DNA from: Arcobacteraceae bacterium
Lineage (GTDB): Bacteria; Campylobacterota; Campylobacteria; Campylobacterales; Arcobacteraceae
Assembly (NCBI GenBank): GCA_021107755.1
Contig: JAIOSF010000031.1
Coordinates: 17,589-81,588, forward strand
DNA length: 64,000 bases
Reading direction: 5' to 3'
Made by a program: the position numbers and the translations under genes. The notes under the pieces were generated by a model that worked only from the letters and a program-made list of their open reading frames with translations, did not search any database and had not been told where the DNA came from. Of the stretch, positions 18,519-27,508 are shown piece by piece. The first letter of the stretch is position 1, and every line of letters starts with the position of its first letter.

Positions 18519-18954
18519 CTACAACCAATGTTTTCCCAAATTTATCATGAAGTGTTTGTCTTGAGTCTGTATAGTAGGCCATAATAAAACCAATATAAAA
18601 AATCATCTCACTAATAATCCGTCCACCTGACCTAAATGCACTATTTACCAATGACACTTTACCAAAATGATCAAAATCTATCACTTTTATTTTTGCAATA
18701 AGCTTTCCAATTGTAGCACCATAATACCAAATAAAAAATGTCTGATATATAAACTTAATAATAACTATTTGAAAAAATGCAGCATTCATAATAGTCATTA
18801 CTGCTATAAAGTCTCCATTTGTAGCCTTAACACTGTCCCATAAGAGTAATAATACTAACAAAGTGATTGATAAATCATCAATTACAAAAGCTTTAATTCT
18901 AGACCCCATGGAGGCTAGTTGTAGATTATCTATATCTATATTATTTTCTGACAT
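18511..18954 (-). CDS. RDD-family membrane protein
   Basis: A small polytopic membrane protein of 147 residues with about three hydrophobic helices. Early in the sequence it has the R-x-x-A-F-x-x-D signature (SRIKAFVIDD), and a second conserved stretch GATIGKLIAKIKV. RDD proteins are mostly of unknown function; some are linked to ion or solute transport. It lies between purD and lptD on the same strand with a 9-nt gap and an overlap, so it is part of the same transcript. Confidence 0.88.
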   Translation of the reverse strand: MSENNIDIDNLQLASMGSRIKAFVIDDLSITLLVLLLLWDSVKATNGDFIAVMTIMNAAFFQIVIIKFIYQTFFIWYYGATIGKLIAKIKVIDFDHFGKVSLVNSAFRSGGRIISEMIFYIGFIMAYYTDSRQTLHDKFGKTLVVDA

Positions 18955-18963
18955 AAACTCTTC

Positions 18964-20235
18964 TTACTTTAAAGCTTGATATGCTATATCTGTTCGACAT
19001 TTTTTACCAGCAAAATGAACTTGACCACAAAGTGCATAGGCTCTATCTCTCGCTGTTTGAATATCATCACCAAATCCAACACATAAAAGTACTCTCCCGC
19101 CTGTTGCTAAGAGTGTATCACCATCTTTTGTTACTCCAGCATAAGAGATATGAGAATTTTCTTTTAATACTTCATCATGTATATCATCTACAATTATTTC
19201 CGCAGGTGCACTACTCCCATAAGGATAGTTTCCACTAGCCATAACTACTGCCACACCAAATTGTTTTTTAATTTTAATATCTAAAGTATCTAATTGTTTT
19301 GTAGCACCTTTATAAAAAAGCTCACTCACTGGTGTTTCAAGTAATGGCATAAGTATTTCACACTCAGGATCTCCAAACCTTACATTGTATTCTAAGATAA
19401 TTGGCTCATTATCTACAACCATAACACCTATAAAAAGTACACCTTCAAAAGGAGCACCCTCTTTTTTCATACCTTCAAGTGTTGGTTTAATAACCCTATC
19501 TTCAACTTTTTTATAAATATCATCATTTACGAGTGGTGTTGGAGCATATGCACCCATACCACCAGTATTTGGTCCAGTATCACCATCACCTACTCTTTTA
19601 TGATCTTGAGCTGCTGGTAATACAACATAATTATCTCCATCACAAACAGCAAAAATAGAAAGTTCATATCCATCAAGATATTCTTCAACAACAACTTTTG
19701 CTCCAGCATCTCCAAAGCTTTCACCACTTAGCATTCCTGAAACTGCTTCTTTGGCTTCCTCTTTAGATAATGCAATTATTACACCTTTACCCGCACAAAG
19801 ACCATCTGCTTTTACAACAATAGGAGTTTTACTCATACTATCAATAAAATTATATGCTTCCTCTTTTGAAGCTGTTTCAATAAATGCAGCAGTTGGTATA
19901 TTGTACTTTTTAAGTATATTCTTCATATACACTTTACTACCTTCAAGTTGTGCTGCCTTTGCACTTGGTCCAAAGATAGTAAGCCCCTCTTGCTTAAATA
20001 TATCTACAACACCATCTACCAAAGGTTGTTCAGGTCCTACTATTGTAAGCCCTATATTGTTATTCTTTGCCCAAGAAGCTAGTTCTTTATAATCTTTTAT
20101 ATTAATATTACTACCAATTTTATCTGTAGCACCGTTTCCTGGACAAAAAGTAATATTGTGTTCTTCATATTCTTTTGAAATAGCAAGCCCAATAGAGTAT
20201 TCTCTACCACCACTTCCAAGTATTAAAATGTTCAT
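18964..20235 (-). CDS. purD: Phosphoribosylamine-glycine ligase (GAR synthetase)
   Basis: Second step of de novo purine synthesis: ATP-dependent ligation of glycine to phosphoribosylamine. An N-terminal domain starting [16 protein letters not shown], an ATP-grasp domain (about 105-320; [32 protein letters not shown]) and a C-terminal PurD domain are all complete. The length of 423 is normal. It is the first protein gene of the leftward purD-RDD-lptD-PRTase-pnp series. Directly upstream on the same strand lies the putative 6S RNA. Confidence 0.97.
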   Translation of the reverse strand: MNILILGSGGREYSIGLAISKEYEEHNITFCPGNGATDKIGSNINIKDYKELASWAKNNNIGLTIVGPEQPLVDGVVDIFKQEGLTIFGPSAKAAQLEGSKVYMKNILKKYNIPTAAFIETASKEEAYNFIDSMSKTPIVVKADGLCAGKGVIIALSKEEAKEAVSGMLSGESFGDAGAKVVVEEYLDGYELSIFAVCDGDNYVVLPAAQDHKRVGDGDTGPNTGGMGAYAPTPLVNDDIYKKVEDRVIKPTLEGMKKEGAPFEGVLFIGVMVVDNEPIILEYNVRFGDPECEILMPLLETPVSELFYKGATKQLDTLDIKIKKQFGVAVVMASGNYPYGSSAPAEIIVDDIHDEVLKENSHISYAGVTKDGDTLLATGGRVLLCVGFGDDIQTARDRAYALCGQVHFAGKKCRTDIAYQALK

Positions 20236-20504
20236 ATTTGCAGTTCCTTAATATAGCTATTAACTTATGTTATTAAGTTATAGTATATCAAAACTCAACT
20301 TAATAAAAATCAAAATACTTATTAATTTTTAATAAATTATAACAGTATAAATGTAATTATAAATTATCTAAGTTTGAATAAACTTCAATATACAAAGGTA
20401 TTCTTATACTCTGCTAATAAATTCTTTACCAAGTTGTATAATTGAAAATAAATTCTATTTACTGAAATTTAAGTGAAAAGTTAACTTTTTTACAAAATTA
20501 AGTA

Positions 20505-20703
20505 AAAAAATAAATCAAGATAGCCGTTAACCTTAAGGTGGCCCTAAAAGCCAAAATACTACAGTTAAGAATGCAATTTCAGGAGCAACAATCCCATCTT
20601 TAACCAAAAGTGGGAAGTGCTACACACCATCGCTAAGTTACATTAACCGTAAAAAAACAGTATCGGACCCAAAATATAAAGGAAAATCCCGAACTATCTA
20701 GAT
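20505..20703 (-). ncRNA. ssrS: Structured RNA, putative 6S RNA
   Basis: About 190 nt upstream of purD, on the purD strand, can fold into one long interrupted rod. The closing stem is AGATAG (20,694-20,699) with CTATCT (20,518-20,523). Then GGTCC pairs with GGGCC, ACGGTTAA (20,643-20,650) with TTAACTGT (20,561-20,568), TGTAA with TTGCA, AGCGATGGT with ATTGTTGCT using wobbles, and TCCCACTTT with AAAG-A-TGGGA at the tip. A large internal bubble lies between the second and third stems. A TACAAT -10 box is 6 nt before the 5' end and a T-rich tract follows the 3' end. This architecture and length match 6S RNA, which sequesters sigma-70 RNA polymerase. The location next to purD agrees with my recollection for epsilon species; identity is inference. 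Confidence 0.68.
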
Positions 20704-20708
20704 ACAAA

Positions 20709-20714
20709 ATTGTA
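20709..20714 (-). promoter_or_regulatory. -10 box of the putative 6S RNA
   Basis: TACAAT on the minus strand (preceded by TATGT) is correctly spaced for initiation at about 20,702. It lies immediately after the stop codon of the 20,723-21,880 gene, so the RNA has its own promoter rather than depending on read-through. Confidence 0.5.
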
Positions 20715-20722
20715 ACATATTT

Positions 20723-21880
20723 TTAATTAAAATCATTTTGTGTTAACAGATTTTGAATATCATCAATTGTTAATTGATATAATTTCTTAAAAATAAATTT
20801 CATATACTTTGTTTCAGAAGCAGTAAAACCTTTTGGATCTTTATTTGATACTACTAATTCCTCTCCATTTACTTCTAGTTTTTTAAGTTTTTCATTAATT
20901 ATTTTTAAATAATATATTAAGCTATATCCATCTTTTGTCTGTTCAATTGTAACTATGATTTGATCATCTTGAATCTTATCTAATGCAATATCTTCTGATA
21001 TAGTAGTAATATTTAAATATTTCAACAACCTTACAAAAGTATCACTACTCATATGCCCTATATAAAACTTGCTGTATATTTCAAAATATTTTGAAATCTT
21101 TTTAGATTCTAAAAATTTAAAGTCTAAAATATTTTTATGCTCTTTTCTCAAACTTTTAAGTACCCAAAGTAAATTATCAAAATACTTAAATGGTGCTACT
21201 TTGACCTCATGTGAATGTATCAGTTTTTTAGCTTTTACCTCTTTAAATTTTCTATCTTTAAAGTTTCTATTATGAATAAGATCTTCAATTAGTTTATCAT
21301 CATTTAAAGCTTTTGTAACCCACACTCTACAATAAGAGGGGAAAACATTTACCCCCATTGCACCTTCACTTAAGATAATTAACGCTTTTACTTTAAGTTT
21401 AGGGAACAAAAACTCTAAAAGTGCTTTTTTCTTTTTTAGTCTTTTTCGTAAACTTGTGGTTGTTTTTACAATCGTGCTTTCAACAAAGCATACACTATCT
21501 TTAGTGAAAAAAAGTGCATCAAATTCTGTTACATCTTTATACCCTGCTTTATAAACAATTTGAGAGTTTTTATCTATCATCAAACCATTTTTCATATTTT
21601 CATAATTATCCTGATGAGGGCCTTTTAAAACAAACTTTTCTATATCATCGTTTTTTATTGCATATTGTAACAAAAGCTCATAAATAACATTTTCAAAAAC
21701 TTCCCCTATAAAACTACTATATGTACTTATATAGTGTGGATCTTCTTTATCTGGGTTTAATTTTTGAAGTTTTTGTAGGTATCTATTATGGTAAGTGTAA
21801 AAGTACAAGTTATCTAAACAAGAAGATGTATCTAAATACTTAATCTCTTTTGGCATTTTTAAAAAATTATTATTAGTCAT
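20723..21880 (-). CDS. Uncharacterised protein, possible PD-(D/E)XK nuclease-like fold
   Basis: No certain family. The 385-residue protein has an arrangement suggesting a restriction-like fold: FIGEVFENVIYELL (Glu60), then EFDALFF (Asp121), then CFVESTIVKT (Glu134, Lys139). Next comes a basic helix (LRKRLKKKK) and a beta strand KVKALIILS. This is the E...D...ExxxxK order of PD-(D/E)XK proteins, but the final motif has VEST instead of the usual ExK, so activity is doubtful. The C-terminal half is Lys-rich and helical. It is a leftward monocistron just upstream of the putative 6S RNA promoter. A structural or RNA-binding role is equally possible. Confidence 0.72.
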   Translation of the reverse strand: MTNNNFLKMPKEIKYLDTSSCLDNLYFYTYHNRYLQKLQKLNPDKEDPHYISTYSSFIGEVFENVIYELLLQYAIKNDDIEKFVLKGPHQDNYENMKNGLMIDKNSQIVYKAGYKDVTEFDALFFTKDSVCFVESTIVKTTTSLRKRLKKKKALLEFLFPKLKVKALIILSEGAMGVNVFPSYCRVWVTKALNDDKLIEDLIHNRNFKDRKFKEVKAKKLIHSHEVKVAPFKYFDNLLWVLKSLRKEHKNILDFKFLESKKISKYFEIYSKFYIGHMSSDTFVRLLKYLNITTISEDIALDKIQDDQIIVTIEQTKDGYSLIYYLKIINEKLKKLEVNGEELVVSNKDPKGFTASETKYMKFIFKKLYQLTIDDIQNLLTQNDFN

Positions 21881-21994
21881 AATTAATGATATCTAATTTT
21901 TGCTTAAACTACTGAATGTAATCATTTTGTAAGTAAAATAGGATATAATTAATTTTATAGATATAAAATCGATAGATTAAAGGACATTTTAGGC

Positions 21995-22921
21995 ATGAGT
22001 ACAACTAGAAATATTATATATGAAGAATTTAAAGATGACGAAGAGATTGATACTCACAAAGCTGACAAGCATAAACCTGATAACTTTGAAAGAAAAAGAA
22101 AAAAACTCAAAGAGAAGGGGAACAAGGTTCAAATTTGGGTAAAAAAAGAAACTTTAGAGTATGAAAAAGAGCTTACACAACTACAAATAGAACTACTTAA
22201 ATTTCAAAATCATGTAAAAGATAAAGGACTAAAAGTTCTTATGATATTTGAAGGACGAGATGCTGCTGGGAAAGGTGGAACAATTAAAAGAATCACTGAA
22301 CATTTAAACCCAAGGGGAGCAAGAGTTGTAGCGTTAGAAAAACCAAGTGACCAAGAAACAACACAATGGTACTTTCAAAGATATTCAAAACATCTGCCAA
22401 GTGCTGGGGAGATAGTACTCTTTGATAGAAGTTGGTACAATAGAGGTGGAGTTGAGCCTGTTATGGGCTTTTGTACACCAGAAGAGCATCATGAGTTTCT
22501 AAGAGAGGTACCTCAGTTTGAAGACATGCTTGTAAAGTCAGGAATTATTATACTTAAATTCTATTTCTCTGTTTCAAAAGAGGAACAAGGGAGACGATTT
22601 GCTAAAAGAGAGACTGATCCTCTCAAACAATATAAACTAAGCCCAGTTGATAAAGAATCACAACAACTATGGGACAAATACACAATAGCAAAATTTTCTA
22701 TGCTAATGGCTTCAAATACTGAAACTTGTCCTTGGACAATCATAAGAAGTGACGACAAAAAGAAAGCAAGATTAAATTGTATAAGACACATATTAAATAG
22801 AGTTGATTATCCTGAACAATTAAAAAGAAAAAAGACAATAGAAGATTCAACTGTGGTAGTAAGTGGTTCACAAGAAATTGAACTAATGGAAGCACAAAAT
22901 ACATTTGCAAAGGTTTTATAA
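21995..22921 (+). CDS. ppk2: Polyphosphate kinase 2 (PPK2), first paralogue
   Basis: Transfers phosphate between polyphosphate and nucleotides. P-loop FEGRDAAGKGG lies near residues 85-95, with Walker-B-like DRSWYNRGGVEPVMGFC near 143 and the basic lid region ending KRETDPLKQYKLSPVD. The length of 308 matches single-domain class PPK2 enzymes that phosphorylate NDPs or NMPs. The start has AAAGGACA upstream. It is followed after 3 nt by a second PPK2 gene, an arrangement that suggests two different nucleotide specificities or a hetero-oligomer. Class cannot be assigned from sequence alone. Confidence 0.94.
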   Translation: MSTTRNIIYEEFKDDEEIDTHKADKHKPDNFERKRKKLKEKGNKVQIWVKKETLEYEKELTQLQIELLKFQNHVKDKGLKVLMIFEGRDAAGKGGTIKRITEHLNPRGARVVALEKPSDQETTQWYFQRYSKHLPSAGEIVLFDRSWYNRGGVEPVMGFCTPEEHHEFLREVPQFEDMLVKSGIIILKFYFSVSKEEQGRRFAKRETDPLKQYKLSPVDKESQQLWDKYTIAKFSMLMASNTETCPWTIIRSDDKKKARLNCIRHILNRVDYPEQLKRKKTIEDSTVVVSGSQEIELMEAQNTFAKVL

Positions 22922-22924
22922 GAG

Positions 22925-24094
22925 ATGAATTTACACGATTTTGAAAGAACAGAGTACACAGGATTATATAAATCAAAAGTATCACACCCTACTTTTGGTC
23001 AAAAATACATTGCACGGTTTCAATTAAATAAAAAAAGATACATGAAAGTACTTGGATACGATAAAGCAGATAACCTTACAGACTTAAAAGCTTATGGATT
23101 ATTAGAAGATTATAAGAACAGTCTAAAACCTAATAAAAGTTCTAAATCAGCGAGTAAAGTATCACAAAAAGTTAGAAAAACTGCAACAACTGCAACTTCA
23201 AATGTAACTACTACTATCTACAGTGAAAATGAAAATACAAAAATCAAAAGTTTAATAGAAGAAAATACCTTACTTAAAAATATTTTAGGAGATTATAAGT
23301 CTGTTGACTTAGTAACTCTGCAAGAAGGGATCCAAAAAGTTTATGATAATGCACAGATGCAACAATACCAAATAGAACTTATAAAAATGCAAAAATACCT
23401 AGAAAAATCAGGTAAAAAAATGATAATACTTTTTGAGGGAAGAGATGCGAGTGGTAAAGGGGGAGCAATTCGTAGAATGACAAGATTTATGAACTCTAGA
23501 CATTATAGAGTTGTAGCTCTTGGTAAACCAACAGAAACACAAAAAGGGCAATGGTTTTTCCAAAAATATATTGAACATTTCCCAACAGGTGGAGAGGTAG
23601 TATTATTTGATAGAAGTTGGTATAACCGTGCTATGGTAGAGCCTGTATTTGGTTTTTGTACAGATCATCAATATGAGATATTTATGGAAGATGTTGTGAA
23701 CTTTGAACATGACCTGGTAAGACAAGATATTATCCTAGTAAAACTCTACTTTAGTGTATCAAAAGCGGAACAATTAGCAAGATTTGAAAGTAGAAGAATC
23801 AATCCATTAAAACAGTGGAAACTCAGTGAAGTAGACCTACAAGCTCAAGACTTATGGGATGAATTTAGTGAGAAAAAATATGAGATGTTAAAAAGAACAC
23901 ACTCAAGAAGTGCTCCATGGAATATTGTCCGAAGTGATGATAAACACAACGCAAGAATGGAAGCGATTAAAATAGTTTTAAATAGTGTAGATTATGATGA
24001 TAGAAACTATTCTCTTAATTTTGAACCAAATGATGAGATAAATATCTCTGTACAAAAAGAGCTTTCTAGAATGAGAAAGAAAAGAGATTACTAA
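22925..24094 (+). CDS. PPK2 paralogue with N-terminal integrase-arm-like domain
   Basis: The C-terminal 260 residues are a complete PPK2 kinase: P-loop FEGRDASGKGG near 169-179, DRSWYNRAMVEPVFGFC, and lid SRRINPLKQWKLSEVD. The N-terminal 65 residues resemble the arm-type DNA-binding domain of tyrosine integrases. The pattern is EYTGLYKSKV, then KYIARFQLNKKRYMKVLGYDK, then a helix with DYKNSLK, compare KYEGVYYKEL in the integrase at 54,986. A Lys/Ser-rich linker and a helix (about 70-150) join the two. A DNA- or polyphosphate-binding role for the N-terminus is inference. It is co-transcribed with the first ppk2 and ends in a strong terminator. Confidence 0.9.
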   Translation: MNLHDFERTEYTGLYKSKVSHPTFGQKYIARFQLNKKRYMKVLGYDKADNLTDLKAYGLLEDYKNSLKPNKSSKSASKVSQKVRKTATTATSNVTTTIYSENENTKIKSLIEENTLLKNILGDYKSVDLVTLQEGIQKVYDNAQMQQYQIELIKMQKYLEKSGKKMIILFEGRDASGKGGAIRRMTRFMNSRHYRVVALGKPTETQKGQWFFQKYIEHFPTGGEVVLFDRSWYNRAMVEPVFGFCTDHQYEIFMEDVVNFEHDLVRQDIILVKLYFSVSKAEQLARFESRRINPLKQWKLSEVDLQAQDLWDEFSEKKYEMLKRTHSRSAPWNIVRSDDKHNARMEAIKIVLNSVDYDDRNYSLNFEPNDEINISVQKELSRMRKKRDY

Positions 24095-24113
24095 CAGCTA
24101 ATCTCTTTTTTTA
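24083..24113 (+). terminator. Rho-independent terminator after the PPK2 pair
   Basis: AGAGATTA (24,083-24,090) and TAATCTCT (24,099-24,106) form a perfect 8-bp stem with an 8-nt loop, followed by a run of seven or more T. The stem includes the last codons and stop of the second PPK2 gene. Confidence 0.8.
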
Positions 24114-24220
24114 AAGCTCTTTCCTTTTTCATCTAAATTTAGATAAAACTAACTACAAAGTGACTTTTAGATATAATTCCACTTCAAACAATAGAGCACC
24201 CAAAGGGAATAAAAAATTAT

Positions 24221-26173
24221 ATGGCATTAATCGACTTACAAAAAATAAATAAACAATATGATATAAAAGTTATACTCAAAGATATAAACTTTACACTACA
24301 AGAGAAACAAAGAATTGCTGTCATTGGTCAAAATGGTCAAGGTAAATCGACTTTTATGAAAATAATCACTAAAGATATTGAACCTGATAGTGGTGAAATA
24401 GCTATAGATAAATCTTTAAAAATTGAGATGTTAGACCAACAACCAAAATTTAAAGCAGGTGTAACTGTACGAGATGCTATAGAGGAACAACTAGTTGATT
24501 TAAAAAAAGCACAAAGAGAATATGATAAAGTCTCGGAGCTCCTTGCAACTGATTATGAAAATGAAGAGCTATTAGAAAGACAAGCACAACTAACAACCTA
24601 CTTAGATCATCATAATGCCTGGGATTTAGACAATAAAATTCAAAGAGTATTATTAGAGTTTGATTTAAAAAGTTATGAATTTAAAGATGTGTCACTTCTA
24701 AGTGGTGGGGAGCAGCGTCGCGTTGGACTTGCAGGTCTTATTCTAAAGAAGCCCGATGTTTTACTTTTAGATGAGCCTACAAATCATCTTGATGTATATA
24801 TGGTAGAATTTTTAGAAACAATTCTTTTAAAAGAGAACTTCACCCTACTATTTATCTCTCATGATAGATATTTTTTAGATAATGTAGCAACAAATATTAT
24901 CGAAATTGAAGATGGAACGCTCACTAAATATAAAGGTGGATACAAAGACTATCTGGTTCAAAAAGAACAAAATCTAATTAACTTACAAAAAGAACATGAC
25001 AATTTAGTAAGTAAACTTCGAGCTGAAGCACATTGGATGCAACATGGTGTAACAGCTAGAAGAAAAAGAAATGTTTTAAGAAAAGATAATTACTTTGAAC
25101 TCAAAGAGAAAGTGAAATCAAATCCAGCAAAAATAAATAAAATGCAACTAGATATCCAAAGAGAACAAAAATCTTTTAATAATGGTGACACTCAAAATAA
25201 AAAGAAAATGCTCTTTGAACTAGACAATGTATATTTAACTTTAGGAAATAAACCACTCATAAAAGACTTTACAGCACGAATTTTACAAAAAGATACTATA
25301 GCAATAGTTGGTCCAAATGGAAGTGGAAAATCAAGTATTTTAAAAGTCTTTTTAGAGAGAATCAAAATAGATAAAGGCTCCTTTAAAAAAGGTGATTTTA
25401 AAGTTGGATATTTTGATCAGCATAGAGAGATGATAGATGAAAGTAAAACTATTATGCACCTATTTTGTCCAAATGGTGGAGATAGAGTTGAGCTTAATGA
25501 TGGAAGAAATATGCATGTATTTGGATATCTTAAAAACTTTTTATTTCCCAAAGAATATCTTGATAAAACTGTAGGAGTTTTAAGTGGTGGAGAGAAAAAT
25601 AGACTAGCCCTCGCCCTACTCTTTACTAGAAAATTTGATGTATTGATTATGGATGAGCCTACAAATGATTTAGATATCCCAACTATTAATATACTAGAGC
25701 AATACTTAGCAAATTTCCAAGGTGCATTAATCTTTGTAAGTCATGATCGATATTTTGTTGATAAAATTGCAAAAAAACTTTATATATTTAAAGGAGATGG
25801 TCTACTAGAGGAAAGCTATCAAAAATATAGTGAATATCTAGAAGATGAAAAAGATGAAAAATATGTTGAAGAGATGGAGCGACACAATACACAAGTAGTT
25901 TCAAAGGGAATTGAGAAAAAAGAGCAAGAGTTACCAAAAGAGAAAACTAAGCTTACCTATAATGATAAAAGAGATTATGAAATCCTCCCAAAAGAGATAG
26001 AAAAGCTAGAACAAAAGATTGAAGAACTAAATACTTGTATGATGAATCCTGACTGTTATGAACAAAAAGGATTAGTAGCTTTAAGCCAAGAGCTTGATGA
26101 TACAAACAAAACTTATGAGCAAAAAGTAGAACGATACTTGGAACTTGAAGATTTAGTTGAGAGTTTTAATTAA
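24221..26173 (+). CDS. ABC-F family ATPase (Uup/EttA-like)
   Basis: Soluble tandem ABC ATPase without membrane domains; the family acts on stalled or initiating ribosomes. Two ATP sites are present: Walker A GQNGQGKST near 37 with signature LSGGEQRR near 159, and GPNGSGKSS near 364 with signature LSGGEKNR near 453. An interdomain linker of about 80 residues between them corresponds to the P-site tRNA interaction motif. A C-terminal coiled coil (about 565-648) resembles Uup rather than EttA. The length of 650 fits Uup. An antibiotic-resistance role is not indicated. Confidence 0.93.
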   Translation: MALIDLQKINKQYDIKVILKDINFTLQEKQRIAVIGQNGQGKSTFMKIITKDIEPDSGEIAIDKSLKIEMLDQQPKFKAGVTVRDAIEEQLVDLKKAQREYDKVSELLATDYENEELLERQAQLTTYLDHHNAWDLDNKIQRVLLEFDLKSYEFKDVSLLSGGEQRRVGLAGLILKKPDVLLLDEPTNHLDVYMVEFLETILLKENFTLLFISHDRYFLDNVATNIIEIEDGTLTKYKGGYKDYLVQKEQNLINLQKEHDNLVSKLRAEAHWMQHGVTARRKRNVLRKDNYFELKEKVKSNPAKINKMQLDIQREQKSFNNGDTQNKKKMLFELDNVYLTLGNKPLIKDFTARILQKDTIAIVGPNGSGKSSILKVFLERIKIDKGSFKKGDFKVGYFDQHREMIDESKTIMHLFCPNGGDRVELNDGRNMHVFGYLKNFLFPKEYLDKTVGVLSGGEKNRLALALLFTRKFDVLIMDEPTNDLDIPTINILEQYLANFQGALIFVSHDRYFVDKIAKKLYIFKGDGLLEESYQKYSEYLEDEKDEKYVEEMERHNTQVVSKGIEKKEQELPKEKTKLTYNDKRDYEILPKEIEKLEQKIEELNTCMMNPDCYEQKGLVALSQELDDTNKTYEQKVERYLELEDLVESFN

Positions 26174-26219
26174 AGCTTTTTTAGGTAAAATTCATTTTTA
26201 ATAACCAAAGGATTTTTAA

Positions 26220-27506
26220 TTGGTAAATAATAAATTTAACTATACCGATATTAGTGATGATTGTATCAAGTGTGGTAAATGTAAAACTGTATGTACCATA
26301 TTTAATGTCAATCAAGATGAAACAACCTCTCCTAGAGGTTTTATAGACCTTCTTGGAGCTTATAAAAGAGATGAACTAGAGCTAGATAAAACTGCAAAAG
26401 ATATCTTTGAAAGTTGTTTTTTATGTACAAACTGTGTAGAGGTTTGTCCAAATGATTTACCAACTGATATGATAATAGAACAAGTACGAAGTGATATTGC
26501 AAAAAAATATGGAATTACTTGGTACAAAAGAGCCTTTTTCTTCCTTTTAAGACATCGAAAAATTATGGATTTTATGGCGAAAATGGGATGGGTATTTCAA
26601 ACTTGTGGTCTAAAAATAAATGCCCAAAATCAAAGTAGTAAACTTAGAATAAATCTCCCTATAGAGATGATAAAAGATAGAACATTACCTTTTGCAGACA
26701 GAACATCATTTTTAAATTCAAATCCAGAAAATATCATCAATCATAAAGAGAATAAAGAATTCAAAAAAGTAGCTGTATTTATTGGATGTATGGGAAACTA
26801 TGCATATACAAATATTGGGAAAAGCTTACTTAAAATTTTAGAAAAGCTAGAAATTGATGCATTTATACCAAAAAAACAACTTTGTTGTGGAGCACCTGCA
26901 TATTTTACAGGCGATTTTGATACAGTAGATTATCTTATCAAAAAAAATATAGAGTATTTTGAAACTTTTATTGATGATGTAGATGCTATTATTATTCCAG
27001 AAGCTACATGTAGTGCTATGATAAATACAGATTGGGCACATTTTTTACATGATCAACCTGATTGGAAAAAAAGAGCAATAAAATTAGCTCCAAAAGTTAT
27101 TATGGCAACGAAGTGGCTTGAAAATAATACAAAGCTTGTAGAACTTCTTAAAAACAATGGAAAAGCTATGTCTGAGATAGTAACTTATCACGATCCCTGT
27201 CATGCAAAAAAGATGCAAGGTGTATTTAAAGAACCTAGAAACTTAATAGAACAAAACTATAAAATCGATGAGATGAGTGATCCAAATGAGTGTTGTGGTT
27301 TTGGAGGGGTTACTATGCAAAGTGAAAAATACCATATTGCAAAAGCAGTTGGGGTAAAAAAAGCTGCAATGATAAACAAAACCAAAGCCTCTGTAGTGAG
27401 TGCAGAGTGTAGTGCTTGTCGTATGCAAATAACAGACTCTCTTGGGCGAACAGATACAGATGTTATCTTCAAAAATCCAATAGAGCTCATAGCGGACGCC
27501 TTGTAA
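26220..27506 (+). CDS. (Fe-S) oxidoreductase subunit, GlcF/HdrB-like
   Basis: Electron-transfer subunit with two N-terminal [4Fe-4S] ferredoxin-type motifs (CIKCGKCKTVCT near 16 and CFLCTNCVEVCPNDLP near 65). Two CCG domains follow (CCGAPAYFTGD near 221 and NECCGFGGVTM near 357), as in glycolate oxidase GlcF, lactate-utilisation LutA and heterodisulfide reductase HdrB. The start is TTG with AAAGGA upstream; no closer ATG fits. The donor is unknown because no FAD oxidase gene is adjacent. It is followed at once by lgt. Confidence 0.88.
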   Translation: MVNNKFNYTDISDDCIKCGKCKTVCTIFNVNQDETTSPRGFIDLLGAYKRDELELDKTAKDIFESCFLCTNCVEVCPNDLPTDMIIEQVRSDIAKKYGITWYKRAFFFLLRHRKIMDFMAKMGWVFQTCGLKINAQNQSSKLRINLPIEMIKDRTLPFADRTSFLNSNPENIINHKENKEFKKVAVFIGCMGNYAYTNIGKSLLKILEKLEIDAFIPKKQLCCGAPAYFTGDFDTVDYLIKKNIEYFETFIDDVDAIIIPEATCSAMINTDWAHFLHDQPDWKKRAIKLAPKVIMATKWLENNTKLVELLKNNGKAMSEIVTYHDPCHAKKMQGVFKEPRNLIEQNYKIDEMSDPNECCGFGGVTMQSEKYHIAKAVGVKKAAMINKTKASVVSAECSACRMQITDSLGRTDTDVIFKNPIELIADAL

Positions 27507-27508
27507 GA

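Noticed and set aside
20536-20625. A short minus-strand open frame (VKDGIVAPEIAFLTVVFW and a few more residues) that looks like a membrane-protein tail
   Set aside because: It has no start, is cut by a stop upstream in the same frame, and lies wholly within a region explained by a consistent RNA secondary structure with its own promoter. A pseudogene remnant cannot be fully excluded.
27416-27508. Upstream extension of lgt
   Set aside because: The extra 31 codons lie in another frame of the Fe-S gene and do not resemble Lgt; ATG 27,509 gives a normal N-terminus.
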